A DNA stretch of 64,000 nt from positions 52,839-116,838 of the forward strand of contig NZ_JAEKKT010000124.1 of the NCBI RefSeq assembly GCF_019510245.1. The letters run 5' to 3'. Shown here one piece after another: positions 52,286 through 61,805 of the stretch (position 1 is the stretch's first letter; every line of letters starts with the position of its first letter). Below the pieces are notes generated by a model, which had not been told where the DNA came from, did not search any database, and saw nothing but the letters and a program-made list of their open reading frames with translations. Made by a program: the position numbers and the translations under genes. Origin of the DNA: Streptomyces sp. (GTDB taxonomy: Bacteria; Actinomycetota; Actinomycetes; Streptomycetales; Streptomycetaceae).

Positions 52286-52966
52286 ATGACAGACGGACCG
52301 GCAGCAGCGAGCGGCGCGGACGCGACCCGGACCGAGCAGGACGCGATCATCGCGGCGCTGTCCCCGGTCGCCGACGGGATCGTGGCGACCTTCGGCTCCT
52401 TCTGCGAGGTCGTCGTCCACGACTTCCGCCGCCCGGAACGCTCCGTCGTGGCCCTCGCCGGTACGGTCACCGGCCGGGGTGCGGGCGGGGCGATGAGCGA
52501 GATCGGCATGAAGCTGCTGGCGGCCGGCGACGACGCGCGCGACGAGCTGAACTACCTGACCCGCACCCGGGACGGGAAGCTGGTCAAGTCGTCCACGATG
52601 GTGCTGCGCGACTCGTCGGGCACGGTGTTCGGGGCGCTGTGCGTGAACCTCGACGTCACCGCCGTACACCAGGTGCACGCGCTGGTCGGCGGCCTCGCCG
52701 GGGTCACCGCCGCCCCGGAGGCACCGCCGACCACCACGTTCGGCGACGACATCGCCGCCGTACTGGACTCGATCGTCGACGCCCGCCAGCTCCGCCGGCC
52801 CAAGCCGTGGCCCCAGCTCGGCCGCGAGGAACGGCTGGAGCTGTTCCGGGACCTCGACCGGCAGGGCGTCTTCGCGGTGCGCGGCGCGGTCCAGCAGGTC
52901 GCGGGGCGCCTCGGCATCTCCCGAGCCTCCGCCTACACCTACCTGGCCGCGGCACGGGCCGACTGA
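52286..52966 (+). CDS. YheO-type PAS-like transcriptional regulator
   Basis: The 226-residue protein has an N-terminal YheO/PAS-like domain (F-G-S-F-C-E-V-V-V-H-D-F at about 37-48, S-S-T-M-V-L-R-D, G-A-L-C-V-N-L-D) and a C-terminal helix-turn-helix (V-A-G-R-L-G-I-S-R-A-S-A-Y-T-Y-L). Related DauR regulates D-arginine use in Pseudomonas. ATG at 52286 fits the domain start and a nearby GGGGG site; an upstream ATG at 52211 would overlap the operator. It probably controls the divergent dehydratase gene. Confidence 0.87.
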   Translation: MTDGPAAASGADATRTEQDAIIAALSPVADGIVATFGSFCEVVVHDFRRPERSVVALAGTVTGRGAGGAMSEIGMKLLAAGDDARDELNYLTRTRDGKLVKSSTMVLRDSSGTVFGALCVNLDVTAVHQVHALVGGLAGVTAAPEAPPTTTFGDDIAAVLDSIVDARQLRRPKPWPQLGREERLELFRDLDRQGVFAVRGAVQQVAGRLGISRASAYTYLAAARAD

Positions 52967-53107
52967 GCGGCCGGGCCGTCAACCGATCGGTTGAATGCGG
53001 GTTCCACCGCCCGCGCGCGGCCCGATCCGTCCGGCCGACGCGGAGGTCCGGCCGGGGCGAGGAGAGTCGGCAGGGTCACTCACCCCAGGCAGAGAGGTCT
53101 CCGCACC

Positions 53108-54238
53108 GTGTCCAGCCTCAGCAGACGACGTGTCCTCACCACCGGAGCCGGAGCAGGTGCCGCCCTCGCCCTCGGCGGACTCACCACCGACGCCACCGCG
53201 GCGACGGCCGCCGGCCCGGGCGCGGGAGCCGAAGAGACCCGGACGCTCGACGAGTTGTACCGGGCCGCGCTCGCCGAGGGCGGCAAGCTCGTCGTCTACG
53301 CCGGCGGCGACACCCCGACCCAGCAGGACGCCACCAAGGCGGCGTTCCTGAAGCGCTTCCCGGAGATCGACCTGACGATCGTCGTCGACTACAGCAAGTA
53401 CCACGACGTCCGCATCGACAACCAGCTCGCCACCGGCACCCTCGTCCCGGACGTCGTACAGCTGCAGACCCTGCAGGACTTCGTCCGCTGGAAGGAACGG
53501 GGCGAACTGCTGCCCTACAAGCCTGCCGGTTTCGCCGCTGTCCACGACGGGTTCAAGGATCCGCAGGGCGCCTGGGTCGCGGTCGCGGCCATCGCGTTCG
53601 GGTTCATGTACCGCGCGGACGCGGTCGGTCCGGACGCCCCGCGCACCCCGCTGGACCTGCTCGACGCCAGGTGGAAGGGCAGCATCGCGTCGTCGTACCC
53701 CCATGACGACGACGCCGTCCTCTACCTCTACGCGTTGTACGCCCAGACGTACGGCTGGGAGTGGGTGGCGCGGCTCGCCGCGCAGGACGTACGGTTCGCC
53801 CGCGGCAGCAACTCCCCCGGCGACGCCGTCGGTTCGGGACTGAAGCCGATCGGGGTCGGCGGCGCCGGCGCCCCGCTCGGGACCGGTCCGGTCCGCTGGG
53901 TGCTGCCCGAGAAGGCGCCGTTCATGGCCTGGGGCCAGCGCGCCGCGATCCTCCGGCGGGCCGCCCGGCCGGCCGCCGCCAAGCTCTACCTCAACTGGCA
54001 GCTCTCCCGGGCCCAGCAGCAGGCCTCCTTCAACGGCTGGTCGGTGCGCACCGACGTCACGCCGCCGGCGGGTCTCAAGCCGATCTGGGAGTACCCCAAC
54101 GCCCACGTCGACGGCTTCCCCCGCTTCATGGCCGACCGGGCGGCGGTCGAGCGCTGGAAGCAGACCTTCGCCCTGTACTTCGGCGAGGTGACGGGCGCCG
54201 CCACGCCCGGGTTCCTGGGGCTGCGTCCGGGCGCCTGA
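53108..54238 (+). CDS. Tat-secreted iron-type extracellular solute-binding protein
   Basis: The 376-residue protein starts with a twin-arginine signal (S-L-S-R-R-R-V-L-T-T-G) and an Ala-rich stretch. The mature part matches the Fe3+/thiamine/2-aminoethylphosphonate binding-protein cluster (L-V-V-Y-A-G-G-D-T-P, V-P-D-V-V-Q-L-Q, A-I-A-F-G-F-M-Y-R, S-P-G-D-A-V-G-S-G). GTG at 53108 with GAGAGG upstream is chosen. No permease or ATPase gene lies nearby, so it either uses distant partners or has another binding or enzymatic role. Confidence 0.8.
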   Translation: MSSLSRRRVLTTGAGAGAALALGGLTTDATAATAAGPGAGAEETRTLDELYRAALAEGGKLVVYAGGDTPTQQDATKAAFLKRFPEIDLTIVVDYSKYHDVRIDNQLATGTLVPDVVQLQTLQDFVRWKERGELLPYKPAGFAAVHDGFKDPQGAWVAVAAIAFGFMYRADAVGPDAPRTPLDLLDARWKGSIASSYPHDDDAVLYLYALYAQTYGWEWVARLAAQDVRFARGSNSPGDAVGSGLKPIGVGGAGAPLGTGPVRWVLPEKAPFMAWGQRAAILRRAARPAAAKLYLNWQLSRAQQQASFNGWSVRTDVTPPAGLKPIWEYPNAHVDGFPRFMADRAAVERWKQTFALYFGEVTGAATPGFLGLRPGA

Positions 54239-54320
54239 CCGCGGCAGCCCTTCACACCGGTCATACAGGCCACGGATAGACTCGATCACCCAGTCCGAGG
54301 AGATCCGTGGGGGATCCGCC

Positions 54321-55547
54321 GTGCCCGACCCACTTCCCTCCGGGCCGCGCGGTTTCCGGCTCCGGCTCGAACACGCCCCGCACCTGATGTTCTTCGTCAT
54401 CCTCGGCACCGCCGTCGGCCGGCTGCTGGAGCTGCGCAGCGCGCTCTGCGTGGACGTGGTCCTCGTCAGCGCGCTGCTGGCACTGGTGTACTCGGCGGGC
54501 CTCGCGGTGTGGCACCGGCTGGGCCGGGCCGGACGGCACGGCTGGGTGGTGGCGCTGCTCGGCCTGTGGGCGGTGCTGGTGCTGCTCACCCCGCAGCCCC
54601 TGACCGCGGCGTACGCCTGGTGCGGTGTGCCGCTGGCGCTGGCCGCGCTGCGGGCCCTCGGGCAGCGCTCGGCGGTCGCCGCGGTGGCCGTCATCACCGT
54701 CGTGCTGGGCGGGCGGCTCGTCGGGACGGCCCACCGGTTCGACCCGGAGATGGGGCTGATCCCGGTGGCGGCCGTGTGGGGCACGGTGGCCCTCTACCGG
54801 ACCCAGCAGCGCGACTCGGCCGAACGGCGGCGGCTGATCGAGGAGTTGCGGGGTACGCGGGCGGTGCTGGCCCGGCAGCAGCGGCAGGCCGGGGTGCTGG
54901 CGGAGCGCACCCGGATCGCCCGCGACCTGCACGACACACTGGCCCAGGAGCTGGCGGGCGCTCTGATGCTGCTCCAGGCGGCCGAGCGGGACTGGGAGAG
55001 CCGGCCGGCCACCGCCCGTACCCGGGTCCGGACGGTGGCCGACGCCCTGGGCGCCCATCTCGCGGAGACGCGCCGCATCATCCACGGCCTCACGCCGAGC
55101 TCGGTCGCGGAGAGCGGGCTGGCGGAGTCGCTGCGGCGGCTGTGCGAGCGGGCCGAGGCCGAGGGGACCGCGGCACGGGTGCGGTTCCGGCACACCGGTC
55201 GCGGGCCGGTCGACGAGCACACGGCCACCGCGCTGCTGCGGGTCGCGCAGAGCGCGCTGGCGAACGTGCGCGAGCATGCGCACGCGGTGCATGTGCGGGT
55301 GGTCCTGCGGCAGCTGGCCGACCGGGTGGAACTCGAAGTCACCGACGACGGCACGGGGTTCGTCGTCGGCACGCCACAGGCGGCGGACCGGCCGACCCGT
55401 GGGCTGGGGCTTCCGGCGGCCCGGGCGCGGCTGCGCGAGCACGGCGGCGGACTGTACGTCACCAGCGCACCGGGCGGTGGCACCCGGATACACGCCGTCG
55501 TCCCCCTCCGTTCCCTCAGCCCCGCGCCCCCGGCCGGCGTCCGGTGA
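54321..55547 (+). CDS. Sensor histidine kinase (HisKA_3, NarL-type partner)
   Basis: The 408-residue protein has four to five N-terminal membrane helices, a coiled linker (about 163-195), the phospho-acceptor H204 in R-I-A-R-D-L-H-D-T-L-A-Q-E, and an HATPase domain with E-V-T-D-D-G-T-G-F and G-L-G-L-P-A-A-R-A-R-L. The short extracytoplasmic loops suggest that it senses something in or at the membrane. Its stop overlaps the response regulator start (GTGA). Confidence 0.9.
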   Translation: MPDPLPSGPRGFRLRLEHAPHLMFFVILGTAVGRLLELRSALCVDVVLVSALLALVYSAGLAVWHRLGRAGRHGWVVALLGLWAVLVLLTPQPLTAAYAWCGVPLALAALRALGQRSAVAAVAVITVVLGGRLVGTAHRFDPEMGLIPVAAVWGTVALYRTQQRDSAERRRLIEELRGTRAVLARQQRQAGVLAERTRIARDLHDTLAQELAGALMLLQAAERDWESRPATARTRVRTVADALGAHLAETRRIIHGLTPSSVAESGLAESLRRLCERAEAEGTAARVRFRHTGRGPVDEHTATALLRVAQSALANVREHAHAVHVRVVLRQLADRVELEVTDDGTGFVVGTPQAADRPTRGLGLPAARARLREHGGGLYVTSAPGGGTRIHAVVPLRSLSPAPPAGVR

Positions 55548-56197
55548 GCGGGCTGCGTCTGCTGATCGCCGACGACCACGCCGTGGTACGGGCCGGGCTG
55601 CGCGCCCTGCTGGAGGGCGAACCGGACCTGGTGGTGGTCGCGGAGGCCGGCAGCGCGGAGGAGGGGATCCGGCTGGCCGTGGAGCTGCGGCCGGACGTCG
55701 TTCTGATGGACCTGCGGTTCGCGACGGCCGCCGCGGGCGGGCTGGACGGCATCGAGGCGGCCCGCCGGCTGGGCACGGCGGCACCGGGGGTGCCGGTGCT
55801 GATGCTCACCAGCTACTCGGGCCGCGCCGACGTCCTGCGCGCGCTGGCGGCCGGCGCCCGCGGCTACGTCCTCAAGGCCGGTCCGCCCGAGGAACTGTTC
55901 CGGGCGGTGCGCGGCGCGGCCCAGGGCACGGTCGCCCTCGCACCCGAGGTGGTCGGCAGCCTCGTGGATCAAGTGGTCAGCCCCGAACCTCAGTTGACGG
56001 ACCGCGAGGTGGAGGTGGTGACCCTGCTGGCGCGGGGGCTGGGCAACCGGGCCATCGCGCAGTCGCTCTTCCTCGGCGAGGCGACCGTCAAGACGCATCT
56101 GGTGCGCATCTACCGGAAGCTGGGGGTCGAGAACCGGGCCGCGGCCGTGTCGGAGGCGGTACGACGCGGGCTGCTCGAAGTCGGCCGCCCGCACTAG
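55544..56197 (+). CDS. NarL/LuxR-family response regulator
   Basis: The 217-residue protein has a receiver domain (D10-D11, phosphorylatable D56 in V-V-L-M-D-L, Lys near 111) and a LuxR-type DNA-binding domain (L-T-D-R-E-V-E-V-V-T-L-L-A-R-G). A short insert (R-F-A-T-A-A-A-G-G) follows the phospho-Asp strand. It pairs with the preceding kinase. Its TAG stop shares CTAG with the stop of the convergent VWA gene. Confidence 0.92.
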   Translation: MSGLRLLIADDHAVVRAGLRALLEGEPDLVVVAEAGSAEEGIRLAVELRPDVVLMDLRFATAAAGGLDGIEAARRLGTAAPGVPVLMLTSYSGRADVLRALAAGARGYVLKAGPPEELFRAVRGAAQGTVALAPEVVGSLVDQVVSPEPQLTDREVEVVTLLARGLGNRAIAQSLFLGEATVKTHLVRIYRKLGVENRAAAVSEAVRRGLLEVGRPH

Positions 56198-57507
56198 CCG
56201 ATCTCGACCACCCGCGCCCAGGCGGGCGGCGCGTCCGGTACGTAGTCGCAGTCGTCGTCCTGCCAGGACGTGCCGCCGTACTGCCGGGGGAACAGGCCCA
56301 CCACCGTCCGGCAGGCGGGCTGCGTCTTCGGCCAGGGGGTCTGCCCGTCGGTGAGCGCCACCACGACGTCGGGCGCCGGCCGGGCCCGCAGCGCCTTGGC
56401 GAAGCCCGCGCGCAGGTCCGTACCGCCACCGCCGACGAGTGCGATGCCCTCCGCACGGCACAGCGGCTGCACGGTCCGGGCGGCCGCGTCGCAGGACAGC
56501 ACGGAGACCAGGTCCCGGCGGCCGCCGACGGCGCGGGCGATCGCGGCCACCTCCAGCAGGGCGCTGCCCAGTTCGGCGTCGCTGACCGAGCCGGAGGTGT
56601 CGATGACGACCGAGACCCGGGGCGGGCGGCGGCGCAGGCTCGGGAGGACGACGCCGGGCAGGCCGGCCGATCGGCGCGACGGGCGGCCGTAGCTGTAGTC
56701 GTCGCCGGCGCCCGCGGCCGAGGCCGCCGAGCGGACCGCCGCACCCAGCAACTCCCGCCAGGGCTGCGGCGGATGGAAGGCGTCCTCGGCCCAGCGCCGC
56801 CAGCCGTCCGGGGTGCTGCCCGGGCGGCCGGTGATGGCCTGCGCCACCCGGAACCGGACCCCGTCCCGCTCCTGCTCGCTGAGACCGTGCGCGCCGTCCG
56901 GCCCCAGGTCCCACTCCCGGTCCCGGCCGTCGGCCCCGCTGCCGCAGTCCAGCCACGTGAGATCCTGCGTCAGCGGCCCGAGCCGGAACTCGCGCAGGTA
57001 GTCCTCCATCAACTGGCCCTCGGTCAGCCTCAGCATGTACGGCCGGACGGCGCCCCGGGGCTGCGCCAGCCCGTCGCCGTACGCGTCGTCGTTGATCTCC
57101 AGGTCGGCCGCGATGTTCATCCGCAGCCGCTCACCGGCCCCGCTCAGCCCGCGTTCCCGCGCCACCCGGTCGCTGCGCGCGTGGTGGTCGCGCAGCAGGT
57201 GCGACACCTCGTGCACCCACACCCCGGCCAGGTCCTCCTCCGGCATCCGGTCCACGAACGCGGGCGAGACGTAGCACCGCCAGTGCCTGTCGACGGCCAT
57301 GGTCGGCACCCGCCGGTCCGCCACGACGTGCAGGGCGAACAGCGCCGTGGCGAGATAGGGCCGGGCCCGGGCGGCCTGGAGCCGGGCGGCGTAGAGCTTG
57401 TCCAGGTCCAGTGCCCCGGCCGGAACGGCACCCGGTACCGCGTCCGGTCCTGCGGTCGATCCGGTGCTCGCTTCGGCGCCCGGCCCGGCGTCCGGTCCGG
57501 TGTTCAT
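56194..57507 (-). CDS. HExxH metallopeptidase-like plus VWA protein (DUF2201 type)
   Basis: The 437-residue protein joins a metal-binding region, H99-E-V-S-H103 with a downstream N-I-A-A-D-L-E-I-N-D, to a C-terminal von Willebrand A domain whose MIDAS motif is D303-T-S-G-S307, with a later G-G-G-G-T-D and A-L-T-D-G. This architecture goes with MoxR ATPases, which are thought to remodel VWA partners. It overlaps the AAA gene by 4 bp (ATGA). A Pro/Gly-rich N-terminal 30 residues may be flexible. Protease activity is possible but unproven. Confidence 0.85.
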   Translation of the reverse strand: MNTGPDAGPGAEASTGSTAGPDAVPGAVPAGALDLDKLYAARLQAARARPYLATALFALHVVADRRVPTMAVDRHWRCYVSPAFVDRMPEEDLAGVWVHEVSHLLRDHHARSDRVARERGLSGAGERLRMNIAADLEINDDAYGDGLAQPRGAVRPYMLRLTEGQLMEDYLREFRLGPLTQDLTWLDCGSGADGRDREWDLGPDGAHGLSEQERDGVRFRVAQAITGRPGSTPDGWRRWAEDAFHPPQPWRELLGAAVRSAASAAGAGDDYSYGRPSRRSAGLPGVVLPSLRRRPPRVSVVIDTSGSVSDAELGSALLEVAAIARAVGGRRDLVSVLSCDAAARTVQPLCRAEGIALVGGGGTDLRAGFAKALRARPAPDVVVALTDGQTPWPKTQPACRTVVGLFPRQYGGTSWQDDDCDYVPDAPPAWARVVEIG

Positions 57508-58721
57508 CGGCCCGCCTTCGCCGCGACGCGTTCGGCGGCCCGGTCGGCCCGGCGGGAGACGCCCACCACTCCCGCGAGCCGTTCGATCGCCGCCGGGACG
57601 TCCCAGTCGTCCCGGCGCAGCGAGGCCAGGGTGGTGGCGGGGACGACGACGAGGTCGGGGGCTCCGGTGTCCAGGGCCCGCACCAGCAGGGCCCAGGCCG
57701 CGTCCCAGCGGGCCCGCTCCGGCCGTTCGCGGACCGCGGCGACCACGCCGTCGAGCACGGCCTGGCGCAGGTCACCGCGCTCGGGCAGGTCGGCCGCGGC
57801 CGGGTCGGCGAGCAGCGTCTCGGGGTCCGGGAGCTCCATCCGGTCGACGCTCGCGAGCAGTTCGAGTCCCGGGCCGTCCCCGACCGTTCCCCTGACGAGG
57901 AGGGAGAGCACGTCCCGGGAGGAGCCGGCGGCGTGCGCGAAGGCGACCAGGCGCAGGGTCATGTCCCAGCTGCGGGGTGACGGCCAGGCGCCGCCCCGGC
58001 GGATCTCGCCGTTCGGCAGCCGGTGCACGAGCGTGGGGCGGGTGGCGAGCAGGCCGCAGACCGCGCGGCGCGCGAAGTCCACGGCGGCGGGCAGCCGGTC
58101 CGGGTCGAGCCGGGGCAGGGTGGCCCGGGGCCAGGTGCCGCCGAGACCACGGACGACGACCTCGTGGTCGTGGGCCCACTGGAGGTGCACGAACCGGTTG
58201 GCCAGCGGCGGGCTCAGCTCCCAGCCGTCGGCGGCCGAGGACCGCGGGTTGGCGGCGGCCACGATCCGTACCCCGGGCGGGAGCCGGAGAGCGCCCACGC
58301 GACGCTCCAGGACCAGCCGGAGCAGGGCGGCCTGTACGGCGGGGGGTGCGGTGGACAGTTCGTCGAGGAACAGCAGGCCCCGGCCGGCCTGCACCAGCCG
58401 TACCGCCCAGTCCGGTGGGGCCATCGGGACGCCCTGGACGGCCGGGTCGTCACCCACGACGGGCAGACCGGAGAAGTCGGACGGCTCGTGGACGCTGGCG
58501 ATCACCGTGGTCAGCGGCAGGTCGAGCGCCTCCGCCAGCCGGTTCAGGGCGGCGGTCTTGCCGATGCCGGGCTCGCCCCACAGGAGGACGGGCAGGTCGG
58601 CGGCGACGGCGAGGGTGAGCGCCTCCAGCTGCGCGTCGGGCCGGGGTTCGGTGGTGGAGTCGCCGAGCAACGCCGACAGGGCGTCCGCGACGGCGAGCTG
58701 GTCGGGGGCATGAGAGGTCAT
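57504..58721 (-). CDS. MoxR-type AAA+ ATPase
   Basis: The 405-residue protein has Walker A G49-E-P-G-I-G-K55-T56, Walker B L-L-F-L-D-E (116-121), sensor 1 I-V-A-A-A-N-P-R and the F-S-G-L-P pre-sensor loop of MoxR/dynein-type AAA+ proteins. The C-terminal 150 residues form a helical lid and extension. It lies between the uncharacterised 458-aa gene (41 bp upstream) and the VWA gene (4-bp overlap), so the three products probably work as one complex. Confidence 0.9.
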   Translation of the reverse strand: MTSHAPDQLAVADALSALLGDSTTEPRPDAQLEALTLAVAADLPVLLWGEPGIGKTAALNRLAEALDLPLTTVIASVHEPSDFSGLPVVGDDPAVQGVPMAPPDWAVRLVQAGRGLLFLDELSTAPPAVQAALLRLVLERRVGALRLPPGVRIVAAANPRSSAADGWELSPPLANRFVHLQWAHDHEVVVRGLGGTWPRATLPRLDPDRLPAAVDFARRAVCGLLATRPTLVHRLPNGEIRRGGAWPSPRSWDMTLRLVAFAHAAGSSRDVLSLLVRGTVGDGPGLELLASVDRMELPDPETLLADPAAADLPERGDLRQAVLDGVVAAVRERPERARWDAAWALLVRALDTGAPDLVVVPATTLASLRRDDWDVPAAIERLAGVVGVSRRADRAAERVAAKAGR

Positions 58722-58762
58722 GAGTGATCACCTGGGGATGTGAGAGGGCACGTGGGTGGGTG

Positions 58763-60139
58763 TCAGCGCCGGTTGGCGAGGCGTGGGCCCAGCCGCGGGT
58801 CGCGGACGGACTGGCGGCGCCGCGCCCGGACGGGCCCGGTGCGGGAACCGGCGAGGCCCGCCCGGTAGAGGCCGTAGGCGATCCGGCGTTGCGCGGCCGC
58901 CTCCAGCTCGTCCTTCAACGGGCCGTCGCGCAGCACGGCTTCGGGGCCCAGCAGTCCTTCGACGACGGCCAGCGCCCCGGCGGTGTCCCCGTGGTCGAGG
59001 CGCTCACGGACGCCGGTGAGGCAGTCGGGGCGGCGGTGCGCCTCGTCGATGACCCGCAGGCAGGGCAGTGGCGGACCGCCGAGCGCCACCAGGAGTTCCT
59101 CGCGCCGCAGTTCGTCCGGGGAGTGGTCCAGCGGGGAGAGCACCCCGTCGACCAGGCCGATGCGGTGCCGGGCGCCCCGGCACTCCACGAGGTCCGGGGG
59201 CCGGTCCGGGCCGGGGTACGGGTCCCGTCCGGCCGGGGAGTGCCCGGGGGCGAGTGCCGCGGCGACCAGCGGATGCAGTCGGCCGGCGTCGACCAGCCCG
59301 GCGCGCAGCAGCTCCAGATCGGGGAGGATCCAGGTCGCCGCGTCGGGCAGGACGGGTCGTGCACCGGTACCGGCGTCCCGGGCGGCGGTGTCCCGGCCGG
59401 CGGTCACGGTTCCGTCGGCCGCGAGGTGCAACGCGAGCCGCTGCCGGCCGCCCAGGCGTACGACGACGGTCCCGCTGTCCCGCCCCTCGGCGCCCAGCAC
59501 GATCCGCGCCTCGTCCGCCCACCGCTCCGTGGCACACAACTCCGCTTCATGGGCGGGAAGTTGCGTTACGAACGAGTGCCGTTCCCCGCCCGCCGACCGG
59601 TCGGCGCCCGACCGGGTCCGCAGCTCGTCGGCGGCATCCGCGTCCCACAGGTGCCGGTGCAGGTCGAAGCGGAACCGTCGGCTGGGTCGCGGATGCGGAT
59701 GCCCCCGGGCCGCGGGCTCGCTCAGCGTGCCGTCCCAGAGCGCGAGGCCGATCCGCTGCCCGGCGTCCGCCCAGGCGGGCGGTGTCCGGACCACGAGGCA
59801 CAGGGAGGCTTCCCCGGCGTCGTAGCGGGCGAGCGGCATCGTCAGCCCCGGCCGCAGCAAACCGTCGGGCGCGATCCTCGGCAGATGCCAGCGCAGCAGG
59901 TCGGGCGCCAGCCGGCGCAGGTCGGCACGGATCCGTTCCCGGACGTCCCGGCCCCGCGCACGGGCCAGGGCGCGCAGGTCGAGGTCTACGTCGAAACCGG
60001 CGGCGGCACAGGCCCCCGCCCAGTCACCGGCGGTGCGGCGGGCGGTCGCGGTCTCGATCATGGCGGGCGGCACGGCGAACTCGCGCACGCGCTGCCACAG
60101 GGAGAGCCGGGTGTCCCCGTCCGTGAGGTGAGTGGCCAT
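58763..60139 (-). CDS. Uncharacterised 458-aa protein of the MoxR/VWA operon
   Basis: No named domain was recognised. The N-terminus has F-A-V-P-P-A-M-I-E-T-A-T and an A-G-D-W-A-G-A-C-A-A-A-G-F repeat-like helix. It is followed by D-L-L-R-W-H-L-P-R, a beta-rich centre with P-S-R-R-F-R-F-D-L-H-R-H-L-W and a helical C-terminal part rich in Arg. The protein is cytoplasmic by appearance. AGGTGAG precedes ATG 60139. It is the first gene of the trio and may be the substrate or adaptor of the MoxR/VWA pair. Confidence 0.7.
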   Translation of the reverse strand: MATHLTDGDTRLSLWQRVREFAVPPAMIETATARRTAGDWAGACAAAGFDVDLDLRALARARGRDVRERIRADLRRLAPDLLRWHLPRIAPDGLLRPGLTMPLARYDAGEASLCLVVRTPPAWADAGQRIGLALWDGTLSEPAARGHPHPRPSRRFRFDLHRHLWDADAADELRTRSGADRSAGGERHSFVTQLPAHEAELCATERWADEARIVLGAEGRDSGTVVVRLGGRQRLALHLAADGTVTAGRDTAARDAGTGARPVLPDAATWILPDLELLRAGLVDAGRLHPLVAAALAPGHSPAGRDPYPGPDRPPDLVECRGARHRIGLVDGVLSPLDHSPDELRREELLVALGGPPLPCLRVIDEAHRRPDCLTGVRERLDHGDTAGALAVVEGLLGPEAVLRDGPLKDELEAAAQRRIAYGLYRAGLAGSRTGPVRARRRQSVRDPRLGPRLANRR

Positions 60140-60500
60140 CAGCACTCACCTGACGCGGACGGGACCCCCAATCTGACAGCAGAATGAGTGGTCATCGCCG
60201 GGAGCATACGACGGCCCCGTCCCGGTCCGCGAGGCAATTACGGGCCCCCGGCCCGCGCGTTCCGCGGACCACCCCGTCGAGGTGCAGCGTTCTGCCCGGG
60301 CGCGGCGTTGCGGCCGGCCGCCGCCGCACGGGCGACGCCCTTTCCCTGCCGGACTGTTGAGTCTTCGTCCAGCTGGCCCTAGGTGTTCTGTCCTGGGAGG
60401 TTGTGGACGGGTGAGGCAGGTCTCGGCTGAGGGATCTTGAAAGGGTGAGGGCCTTCCGGTTCGGTGTGGATGCGACGTCTACACCAACAGAGAGGCCCTC
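60140..60500. other. Promoter region of the MoxR trio and left end of the IS element
   Basis: 60140-60378 is non-coding and should contain the leftward promoter of the 458-aa gene; no clear -35/-10 pair was found. CTAG at 60379-60382 and the following bases form the left boundary of the IS481-type element. Its non-coding left end runs to the transposase start. Confidence 0.6.
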
Positions 60501-61273
60501 GTGGTCCACCGTAATGCACCCCTGACCGAGACCGGACGTCTGCGTCTGGCCCGCTGCGTCGTTGAGGACGGCTGGCCCCTGCGCCGGGCCGCGGAACGCT
60601 TCCAGGTCTCACCCACCACCGCCCAACGCTGGGCCGAGCGCTACCGGCAGTTCGGCGAGGCAGGCATAACCGACCGCTCCAGCCGCCCGCACCATAGCCC
60701 GCGCCGGACCCCGACCCGCACCGAGCGCCGGATCATCAAGGTCCGCGTCCTGCGCCGGTGGGGGCCGGCCCGTATCGCCCACCTGCTACGGCTGGCACCC
60801 TCCACCGTCCACCGCGTCCTGACCCGCTACCGGCTGGCCCATCTGGACCGGGCCACCGGCCGCGTCATCCGCCGCTACGAACGCGCAAGGCCCGGTGAAC
60901 TCGTCCACGTCGACATCAAGAAGCTCGGCAACATCCCCGACGGCGGCGGCCGCAAGGTCCTCGGCCGGGCCGCGGGGCGCAAGACACGCTCCAACGCCGG
61001 CTACAGCTACCTGCACACCGCCATCGACGACCACTCCCGCCTGGCCCACAGCGAGATCCACGCCGACGAGAAGAAGGAAACCGCCACCGGCTTCTGGCGG
61101 CGGGCGCACGCCTTCTTCGCCCAGGCCGGGATCACGGTCGAGCGGGTGCTGACCGACAACGGCTCCTGCTACCGCTCGCGCGACTGGCGAGACCTGCTGG
61201 CAGCGGCCGGGATCGCCCACAAGCGCACCCGGCCCTACCGGCCCCAGACCAACGGCAAGGTCGAACGCTTCAA
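60501..61273 (+). pseudogene. IS481-family transposase, 5' exon
   Basis: About 258 residues encode the helix-turn-helix region (R-R-A-A-E-R-F-Q-V-S-P-T-T-A-Q-R-W) and the DDE integrase core: first Asp in H-V-D-I-K-K-L-G, second in L-T-D-N-G-S, and Glu in T-N-G-K-V-E-R-F. The reading frame is open up to the group II intron at 61274. The Asn codon is split AA|C by the intron. GTG at 60501 has AGAGG upstream; ATG at 60513 is an alternative. It would need intron splicing to give a near-complete protein, and the last residues are lost in any case. Confidence 0.85.
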
Positions 61274-61805
61274 GTGCGCCACGAGGCGCTCTGTCGTATC
61301 CCCGGTGCAGCCGGGAGGAATTCGAGAGGAGGTTCCTGGGCCTGATGGCTTACCTGGATCCGAAAGGTGAAGGGGACCAGAGCATGCCAGAAAACCAGCA
61401 GTCGGGTCCAGGCGTCAGGAACGGTGTGCTGGTAAGGCCCGCGTGATATGGCGAGGGCTTGACTGCCTGAATCCTAATCTCCAGGAGATGGAAGCTCACA
61501 TCCGCCGGAAAGATGTCCGAAACCGGCGCCAGCCCTGCGGAGTCCGCGTTGAACGGAATCCGCAACTCTCGGGGCCAGGAGCGATGCTCAATGAGGGCAT
61601 TCAAGGAGATGAGTGGGGCGCCTACGTCACGCTATGACGTGCGACAGAGACGAACGTGGGATCGCCTAACGGGCGCGAGCCCCATGGCGACGGAGGCCCC
61701 GTAGTAGTCGCCGGAGTCACGACTGGCCAAGGAGGACGGGAAAACCGTCCGCATCGGGCGAAGGGGGCCAGGTGATCGGACACCCGAAGTCGGGAGGTAT
61801 GCGAA

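Noticed and set aside
60379..60612. Leftward frame ending H-N-L-P-G-Q-N-T at the IS left end
   Set aside because: It is the reverse reading of the terminal inverted repeat, useful as evidence for the transposase 3' end but not a gene.
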